Source: Gigaspora rosea (Eukaryota; Glomeromycota; Glomeromycetes; Diversisporales; Gigasporaceae). From it: a DNA stretch of 64,000 nucleotides. The notes under the pieces are model-generated. The model did no database searches, was not told where the DNA came from, and was given only the letters and a program-made list of their open reading frames with translations. The stretch covers positions 310,579 through 374,578 of the forward strand of contig QKWP01000199.1 in assembly GCA_003550325.1 (NCBI GenBank), written 5' to 3'. Position numbers and translations under genes: made by a program. Every line of letters starts with the position of its first letter. The stretch's first letter is position 1. Positions 57,230 to 64,000 of this stretch are shown in pieces.

Positions 57230-57489
57230 AGGGGAATCGCTAAAGCCTTGTACCCACGTGACTTTGAAATTTTAGTTATAATTAGAGTTAGTGTTAGTTT
57301 ACCATTAGGAGAGGATATATATAGGTTAAATTGTCTTCTCTTCATTTTTTATTAATGCACCAAAATGGGTTTAGACTATCATTTTTATATTTTTGCATTT
57401 TTTTGATTTTTGACTTCTTCGTGTAAATGATTATGATTGGCTGATCTACTTATAAAAAGTCACATGGTACAAGGTTTTAGCAGACCCCT
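57230..57489. mobile_element. 260-bp RepA-related TIR element, TA target
   Basis: AGGGGAATCGCTAAAGCCTT and inverted AGGGGTCTGCTAAAACCTT pair, continuing into TGTACCxxGTGACTT. TA flanks both sides. The interior has GTTAATGCACCAAAATGGG and the T-rich RepA core. AAGGAGGTCGGCTAAAGC directly after it looks like the start of a second, truncated copy. Confidence 0.7.
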
Positions 57490-57719
57490 TAATAAGGAGG
57501 TCGGCTAAAGCAGAGCGAGTTTTGATTGTCTACATAGTACGATATCGATCACGTGAATGACTGTTTACTTTGAATATCGATCACGTGCATAAATATAACC
57601 AATTAGCGCTTGGCTAAAAGCCTAATATCGTCTTCATAAAAAACCTCGAAAATAAATCAAATAAATCAAAAAAAAATATGTATATATAAAATTTATTTGC
57701 GATCGGAAAATATATTTCT

Positions 57720-57860
57720 TTTTATTTGTCATAATAACACCAAAACTTTATATATCGGCTGCTGGTGTATATGAAATCTCAGGCATAATCCCATAAATTC
57801 TATCTTTTTTAAAATCTCAAGGGCATAGTCCCATAAATTTTATTTTTTTTAAAACGTATT
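57720..57860 (-). pseudogene. Protein kinase remnant (activation loop region)
   Basis: On the minus strand the sequence reads RIYGIMPEISYTPAADIY and then, after a small shift, SFGVIMT. This matches VYGVMPYIAPE..PYTxAADIYSFGIIMTE of the TKL kinases, with the APE part compressed. The first part is duplicated as a direct repeat (TTTATGGGACTATGCC and TTTATGGGATTATGCC, about 43 bp apart). It is too short and broken to function. Confidence 0.5.
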
Positions 57861-58028
57861 CATTCTTTCGAAATCGTAATAAAAGGATTTTAATGAACCG
57901 AATATAGGCTGTCGCGAATTTGTCAGTTCTGCCGCATTGAACTAATAATATTAATAATAATCGATTATACACTTTCCAAATCTACTTTTTTTTTTAAAAA
58001 AAAAAAGAATACCTTAAACCTTTTTTTT

Positions 58029-59385
58029 TTAATTTATATCAAAGATCGGATTCAAAGAACCTTTTAGTCTAGCAACGAAAGCCTCTGCATCCTTAGCACC
58101 ACCTCTTTCTTCGACGTTCCAATATTTCTCACGTAATCTTTTGGTAAGTTCATTCACAGCAAGCCACCTATTTTCTGCGTTTTTTTCTTCTTCACTTCGC
58201 CCTGAAACCTCTGTAGTTACTAATTCATGACGTTCATACACATCAAATCCACTTTTCTCAAACATTTCTTGGAATATTTTCCAGGCTTCGACAGTTAATA
58301 GTCGGTGGGCACTATAGGAATGCTCATGAAATATATGTTTGCATGGTAGCAAATATCTGGTACAAAACGTGCAGCAACAATTCAGCAAAGTGAGCCCTGG
58401 TGCGCCTTTACCCTTTGCAAACCTATCAACCACCGCACAAGCTTCCTTCACAAGCAGTAATTGCATGGGGTAGAGAACTTGCAAATTTCTTTTATGATTT
58501 CGTCGTCAATTCCATAAACCAATACTTTTTTTGTACGAAAATCTAAAGCAGCGCTTTCAGCATCAATTTTTTTTTTAAGACCAAGGGCGACAACTTTGTG
58601 AGATGCACCAATCAACCCATGCAAGTGAGATGTCGTCCTTTTTAGCTCACTATGAAAAGACTCTAATGCATTGGTAGATGTAACTTGAAGTAATAGTGGA
58701 GAATGTTTTCGTGCCCAAAGGGCCCACTGATTAGTGTTTTTTGAATACTTTCGTTGGATATAGTTCTGAATAGCAGAAATCAGACAGTTTTTAATAGCCT
58801 CCTAGACAAGTTGTTCACATCCTACTTTCATATTTTTATTTATAGCTGCTACCATGACTTTTCGAGTTTCATCTTCGTAAATCTTTGAAATCCATGTATG
58901 CAACACATGAACGATGCAAAATAAAACTTCATATCTTTGTTCACCTGCAACGACGCTAGGGAATGCTTGCTTTATACTGTTAGCCTCGGCACTGCTTTGA
59001 TCAATTAAAATATAACGGGGGCCCAACGGCAACATTTACCTCTAATTAATTGCAGTGCTTTCGCGATAGTTAGGCTGTCCTCAGCATATACAAAAAAATG
59101 AGACCCACTTTCCCAATACCCGTGATTGTTACAGATATATAATGTAAAAGGCTTCCAATTATGCTTGTTCGTTTTATGGGTGGAATCCATTAATGTAAGC
59201 CAACCATGGCATTGGATTTTTTCTATTTGTCTACGGTTCATAAAAACTAAACCCTCCGTATACTTTACTTTCCCTTCTGCAGATTGTTGAGAAACATGGT
59301 AATGTTCGGCATGATACCCTTGATTTGTCAGATACAACAAAGTCTCCAATATATCCTCTCTCAAGTTTGCACTACGCTTTGTCAA
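58029..59385 (-). mobile_element. Broken MULE transposase (DDE domain and SWIM zinc finger)
   Basis: On the minus strand the first part (59,385-59,008) contains GWLTLMDSTHKTNKHNWKPF with the first catalytic Asp. The next part contains RYILIDQSSAEANSIKQAFP with the second Asp, followed by CIVHVLHTW. After an in-frame TAG (58,802-58,804) the frame continues with STNALESFHSELKRTTSHLH, which carries the likely catalytic Glu, to about 58,465. The last part (58,484-58,029) holds the SWIM-type zinc finger NCCCTFCTRYLLPCKHIF. Frame changes lie near 59,030 (a C-run) and 58,470. The N-terminal DNA-binding region is missing or not recognised. MULE transposases cut and rejoin DNA at TIRs and leave ~9-bp duplications. 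No TIR pair was identified, but the R1 block abuts its 5' side. Confidence 0.8.
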
Positions 59386-59394
59386 CTGCAGTCA

Positions 59395-60550
59395 TGCTAA
59401 AACCAGGAACGTAGGTTATTATTTGTAACACATATTCTGTATATGCTAGTTCCTTATTATGTTATAAAGCTTTTTATAGATAAATCTACGGAAAAGAAAC
59501 CAATGTTTTATGTACATTGTTATAAAATGGAAATGTTTTACATTATAATTTTCCCAATTTAGCTTGGTTTATGAACAAGTAGAACAATTTAGGAATTATA
59601 GACTAGGAATCGGAAACCGATATAAGTCCGGAACATAAAATAATAATGATTTTTTTTTTATGTCAGCCAATCTGTTTCTAACGCGATATTTGTTGTGTTG
59701 CACAAATATGCAAATGGCGACAGACAGAAATTGCAAAGTTACGTTTTTGATATTCTGATTTATACAGCATCAAAAACGAAATTTTGGTATCACTTTGCAT
59801 AGAAATTGATACGCTCCGGACAATCATTAAAATATTTTAGACATTATGCGCTCCTAATAGAAAAGCTGTTCGATTCGTAAGTATCGATGCGTCTTTTGTC
59901 TCGAATCAGTAATCACCTGATTAAACATGTGACAATGGGAGTGATGTATTTTCGGATCGCGATCGATAGGTAATAATTTTATAATAATTAATACAAATTT
60001 TTAAATAGATGTACAGCCCTAACTGCTGGATAGTTTTAGATAAATTTTCGCAAAGACTAATACTACATCTATACGAACCAAGCTATAGGATCATTTCATT
60101 TATTTAAACAGGAAAAAACTGTAATATGCTATGTATTTTTTTTTCTTAAAGTGGCAAAAAGAGAGAACTTAATTTAATTTCGTTTTTAATGAAAATGACT
60201 CTATAGCTTTTTTTGTAGGGACGTAATACTAGTCTTTGCGAAGTTTTATCCAAAACTATCGAATCGTTAGGTCTGTACATCTGTTTAAAGTTTGTATTAA
60301 TTATTATAAAATTATTATTTATCGATCGAAAAATTCTTTAATAAATTTTATTATATGACAACATATAGTTTTGATTTATATAGTACATGACACTCCCCAA
60401 TGTGACAAGCCCGGTTACGGTCACATGTTCGATCGAACGAAAATATTTGATCATTGATGAAGTATGGTGTAATGGATTTAGTAAGTAGTGGCTATCGTGT
60501 GAATTCAGCTTCAGCAATGGCAATTGTATTACAGAATAATATATAGTTAT
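59395..60550 (-). repeat. R1 block, copy 3 (inverted), next to the MULE 5' end
   Basis: Reading on the minus strand from 60,550 gives CTGTAATAC, GAATTCACACGATAGCCACT, CGATCGAACATGTGACCGTA, then after an insertion GTCACATGTTTAATCAGGTG, and finally AATAACCTACGTTCCTGGTT. This matches 51,245-51,690. Besides the MITE below, a further ~220 bp with no counterpart in the other copies lies at about 59,605-59,825. Confidence 0.75.
59935..60399. mobile_element. 465-bp hAT-like MITE in R1, 8-bp duplication ATGTGACA
   Basis: The tips ATGGGAGTG and (inverted) TGGGGAGTG, and longer sub-terminal arms (AATAATTTTATAATAATTAA and GATGTACAG..CCTAAC), pair over ~130 bp. ATGTGACA lies at 59,927-59,934 and 60,400-60,407. 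The other R1 copies carry the single, uninterrupted site. Confidence 0.85.
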
Positions 60551-60610
60551 TCGACAATTTTTGCCCAAAATTGTATACTTATTTGTGAAAATACTTCATT
60601 ATCTTGTTAT

Positions 60611-60665
60611 AATTTAATGTGTCAGCTTCTGGGTCCCGAAGGGACCCAGAAACGACATATTAAAT
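60611..60665. repeat. Strong hairpin TTCTGGGTCCC / GGGACCCAGAA
   Basis: An 11-bp perfect G+C-rich stem with a 3-base loop (60,627-60,651) is extended by outer arms AATTTAATGTGTC and GACATATTAAATT. It could be a terminator-like or transposon-derived foldback. No adjacent gene is known to end here. Confidence 0.6.
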
Positions 60666-60787
60666 TTAAAGCCAGATAAACAAGTTATTGGCTGCGTAGC
60701 ATACAATATCAATTTTATCCGGTGTTACCCTGTAGCCGATTTTCTTTTACCCATCGATCATCGGGATTTGTAGATCACCCTAAAATT

Positions 60788-60847
60788 TTTGACGCACCTA
60801 AATTTGACTATATGTAGATCAGATCGTTACAATATAGGTGCGTCAAA
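60788..60847. repeat. 13-bp perfect inverted repeat TTTGACGCACCTA
   Basis: TTTGACGCACCTA (60,788-60,800) and TAGGTGCGTCAAA (60,835-60,847) enclose 34 bp that include GTAGATCAGATC. It is a small foldback of unknown origin. Confidence 0.6.
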
Positions 60848-60849
60848 CA

Positions 60850-62370
60850 GTTGACATCCAATCATATGCGCAGATTTAGCACTAATGCTATACTAATTTT
60901 TAAAGACCCCCGAGAGTGAAAGAAAATATTCAGTATACACTGTATTTATAATAGGCTGTTTGGTTATTTGAAAAAACCTGTATTTAGTTAACGATTCCAT
61001 AGTTCGCAGCCAGGTCTAATTTATGGTGGGTCTAACATTTTGGGGATCTTGTATATATATTTACAGTATGATCAAAGATGGTTAACTGTAAGTACTAGAT
61101 ATTCACGATTATATATTTAAGTTTTTCATAATTCTAGTGTGTTTTACTCAAATCTGAAACAACTCTATACCAACTCGCATGAAAGTGATCTAATCTGTTT
61201 TATTGAAAACACAAGGATAACTAACGATTAATAGTTGACCCAGTTGATTATAAATCGATTAGTTGGTTAAAATTTTTTTCAAATCGATTAGTTGAAAAGT
61301 TGTCAACTAGCCGATTATCAACTAACGATTTGGAACACTAATCAACTGTAAACCAATTTTCATACAGTAGTTAGTTTTCATCGTGACCACTCCTGATAAT
61401 TAACCAATCAAATTACATAATGTTTAAAAAATTGTCGTTCTAACATTATATGCCAGATATACTAAGAAGCGAAAAAAGAAGTTTATAAATTTATAAATAT
61501 AAAAAATAATTAATTAATCGTACGGTTATAAAGGATAGCTAGTTACACATAAAGTGTGGTAAAGGCTGTTTAATAAACCACATTTATTAATACAATATAC
61601 TTATTACGACTGTCAGACCAAAACACAATACAAGAACAAAGCATAATCAAGTATTAAAGTCGGACCTTCTTTTACTATAGACTTATTCCTATCCAAATTA
61701 AATAGTTGTAGTAAAAGTTTTTCAAATCTATCATAATAAAGTAGTCTTGAGCAAAAACGTTTCTAATTACTAGTATAATTTGCTATGGTTCAATAAACGG
61801 TAAGCATACATTGTCTTCTAAGTTTTTCAGTTTTGAGGTTGTTTTGAGATTCTTTTGCATAGCGAAAGAAAAATAACTTTCTAGAGCTATCAACGGTTTT
61901 TACGGTGAGTTTTTGTTAATGAAAGTCACGATTTCAAAAAAGTATTTTACAGTTGTTATGCTAATTTAACCGATTCAGATAAGTTGTATATTAGATTCAG
62001 TTGCTGTTACTTCAGTCAAGCTGGATACTTCAGATTCAGCAATAATTACTTCAGATCATTATAACTTATATTAAAAATACTGTATTTGGATGTTGTTGTT
62101 TATAATTCTCAATGCAGTTTCGATAAATATTAATAACATATAGTTGTAAGTTTGCATTAAATAAATCTTTTTTAATCATATATAGAACAAACGAGGATAT
62201 TTGAAGTCTTTCAATATAACAGTTATTAATGAGTATCGCCATGATATTAAATATTGTGAATTACTTGGATTTTATATCGATACGTTCTAGAGATAGTTTT
62301 TTAATGATAAAAATTTTATTACTTTTCTTTAACCGAACTGGCCATTCTTATAAAAAAAGTTTCAAAAATT
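60850..62370. other. Non-coding stretch with a CGATTAGTTG cluster
   Basis: At 61,210-61,345 variants of AATCGATTAGTTG and its inverse CAACTAACGATT are packed together. Nothing else is recognised. Confidence 0.5.
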
Positions 62371-62375
62371 CTTTA

Positions 62376-62678
62376 AGGTGGAAAGGGTAATTTGGCGAAT
62401 TTTGATATCTCATGGTCTAATGATCAGAATTGACTAATTTTTATACCATTCGATTCGTCTCGATGAGACGAATCGAATGGCACAAAGCTTACCCAATTCT
62501 GATCACTGGGTCACAAGATATCATCGATTATTTGCCAAGTTTACACTTCGTCAAAATTCCCCTCAAGGATCATTTTTGTGCAACATATAATCGATGATAT
62601 CTTGTTTTTTTTTTAATATAAAAATAAAAAAGTTTTTATATTAGTTATTTTAACTTCGCCAAATTACCCTTTCCACCT
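62376..62678. mobile_element. 303-bp TIR element, TA target
   Basis: AGGTGGAAAGGGTAATTTGG and CCAAATTACCCTTTCCACCT are perfect 20-bp TIRs, continuing as CGAA/TTCG. TA flanks both sides (62,374-62,375 and 62,679-62,680). A second inverted repeat (62,405-62,521) sits inside and ties it to the partial copy at 515-660. ATCATCGATTAT and ATAATCGATGAT form a third nested pair. Confidence 0.85.
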
Positions 62679-62710
62679 TATAGAATAATAACAAAAAAAG
62701 TTCAAGATCG

Positions 62711-62833
62711 CTATAGAGTTAACCATAAAGTTAAAATTGGATCTTTGCTAAAATCTTTTGCGTACGTATCGGGATACTTAGCTTTATCGTCGCTAGGAAC
62801 GAAAACGCCGTACCACTGCCCCCAAGTAATATC
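62711..62833 (-). CDS. Possible terminal exon, 40 codons, unrecognised
   Basis: A T-rich acceptor ending in TTTTTTGCAG (AG at 62,838-62,837) is followed closely by a minus-strand frame that reads DITWGQWYGVFVPSDD and KYPDTYAKDF, ending at TAG (62,711-62,713). The composition is protein-like and unlike local noise. A competing frame across the same bases starts with MTMPRCLILK. I found no upstream exon and no family match. Confidence 0.25.
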   Translation of the reverse strand, partial: DITWGQWYGVFVPSDDKAKYPDTYAKDFSKDPILTLWLTL

Positions 62834-62924
62834 TTACTGCAAAAAACGCTCACTTCTCCATCACTGGAGTTGTGAATAGTATTAATCAATTTTAAAATAA
62901 GACACCGAGGCATTGTCATTATAC

Positions 62925-64000
62925 TGACAATTAAATGGGATCAGATCAGTCTCATGTATTGTGTAGACGGTGTAAATAACTACATTATTAAATTAATTGT
63001 TAGGTAATTTTAAAGATTTAAAAAAACTTACTTGGTAAAATAAACCAAGCTATCGATGTAAGTATTGTTAAGAGTCTAGATGAATTCCAAAATGTTAAAA
63101 AGTAACAAAAAAATCAAAAGAGTTCATTAAAAATAAATACAATACCTAAAATCTTTCATATTAAAAATATAAAAACAGCACATTGCAAGAAAACTAATTG
63201 CTAAAGAAAATATATTTCGAAATTTTAATATTATTAAATAATTTACTCAAAATTCATATAAAATAAAACCAAGTTCTTACCAGCTGTTTAACAAGTAAGT
63301 GCTATATACCGGTATCTAAGAACATTCATACCTATCATAAAAACAAATATATGTATATACATAAAATAAAATAAAATAAAATAAAAATTTCATTAAAAAG
63401 GAATTTAGAATTTATTACTAATTTTTAAAAATTTAGGTTGTTCTTACAAATATTCAACGCGCCTTTATTATAGTTAAGTGCTCCATTGGTTTGATCAAGC
63501 AAAAGGACTTTTGCAAGTGCTAAATTATTTTTTTTTAAAAAAAAGGGTAAATATGTATAATTTTGCTTAAAAAATTATAAAACCATAACATTAGGATCGG
63601 TTATTTACCAAGAGCCGGACATAGGAATGTAAGAATAAAAAGTTGTATGATCAATAGTTCCAAACAAAATCTTCTTACTTTTGGTATGAATTCTTTTTCG
63701 AAATTAATTCAACTATTTATTAAATTCATTATACGTGTATCATTACATAGTAAACAAAAGAATATAGTAGTTTTATGTTCTATCTAGAACAATACATAGT
63801 TATTTTAAATTATCTTTAAAAGTGTTTACTATTCGAAAAAAATATTGGATTTAGTCAATAAGCGCTATTGTTAAAAATCATACATCTTGAACTTTACCAA
63901 GTTTTTGTTAAAATTTGGTCACAATTTTAAATGAAAATTGATTTAGTTGATATATGTTATATATACAACTAGGCGGCAAAGCTACCCACAAACGCAATTT
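62925..64000. other. Non-coding right end
   Basis: A short (AAAAT)n run lies at 63,361-63,386. No gene, RNA or element was recognised. Confidence 0.45.

Noticed and set aside
1-64000. tRNA and rRNA genes
   Set aside because: I looked for B-box-like GGTTCGAnTCC and conserved rRNA words on both strands and found none convincing. A covariance-model scan would be decisive.
1-64000. LTR, retrovirus-like or Polinton-like elements
   Set aside because: No reverse transcriptase, integrase, capsid-like or long terminal direct repeat signal was recognised.

Overview
The window looks like nuclear DNA of an arbuscular mycorrhizal fungus of the Rhizophagus/Glomeromycotina type. The reasons are inferred from sequence alone: very high A+T, long Sel1-like repeat (SLR) arrays, a TPR array fused to a TKL-type kinase of the style expanded in these fungi, short GT-AG introns, an F-box-like fragment of that clade's style, and a dense load of small terminal-inverted-repeat (TIR) elements. 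No intact gene could be shown. Gene density is low and almost every coding segment carries frame breaks, which could be true decay or uncorrected homopolymer errors in the assembly.

Layout. 1-3.3 kb: tandem duplications, low-complexity DNA and copies of a dispersed repeat here called RepA. 3.3-5.2 kb: a run of short same-strand fragments of unrelated host genes (FIP1 with an intron, an F-box-like N-terminus, a kinase subdomain and a striatin-like WD40 end with an intron), which I read as a captured or trans-duplicated mosaic. 5.4-21.6 kb: mostly non-coding with many TIR elements, an assembly gap (12,485-13,073) inside a tandem repeat, a striking heat-shock-element-like array at 16.93 kb, and RepA copies. 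22.5-25.8 kb (minus): the TPR-kinase gene. 26-33 kb: non-coding DNA with two diverged copies of a ~0.45-kb repeat and several small elements. 33.3-39.4 kb and 49.1-55.7 kb: two copies of a segmental duplication in direct orientation, each carrying an SLR gene (about 21 and 31 repeats of 36 aa), each broken several times. Between them lie two copies of a ~0.9-kb hAT-like element, one with three nested insertions, and decayed SLR pieces. 56-60.6 kb: a minus-strand kinase remnant and a broken MULE transposase (DDE plus SWIM zinc finger). The MULE's 5' side shares a block (R1) with the region upstream of both SLR genes. 60.6-64 kb: hairpins, one ~300-bp TIR element and otherwise nothing recognised.

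How it fits together. The TPR-kinase and SLR proteins belong to repeat-scaffold families that are thought to work in signalling in these fungi. They show no operon-like link here. Much of the window's structure comes from mobile DNA: the two SLR segments serve as reference and target for one another, so several insertions can be read as filled versus empty sites with exact target-site duplications. No retrovirus-like, LTR or Polinton-like element was recognised.
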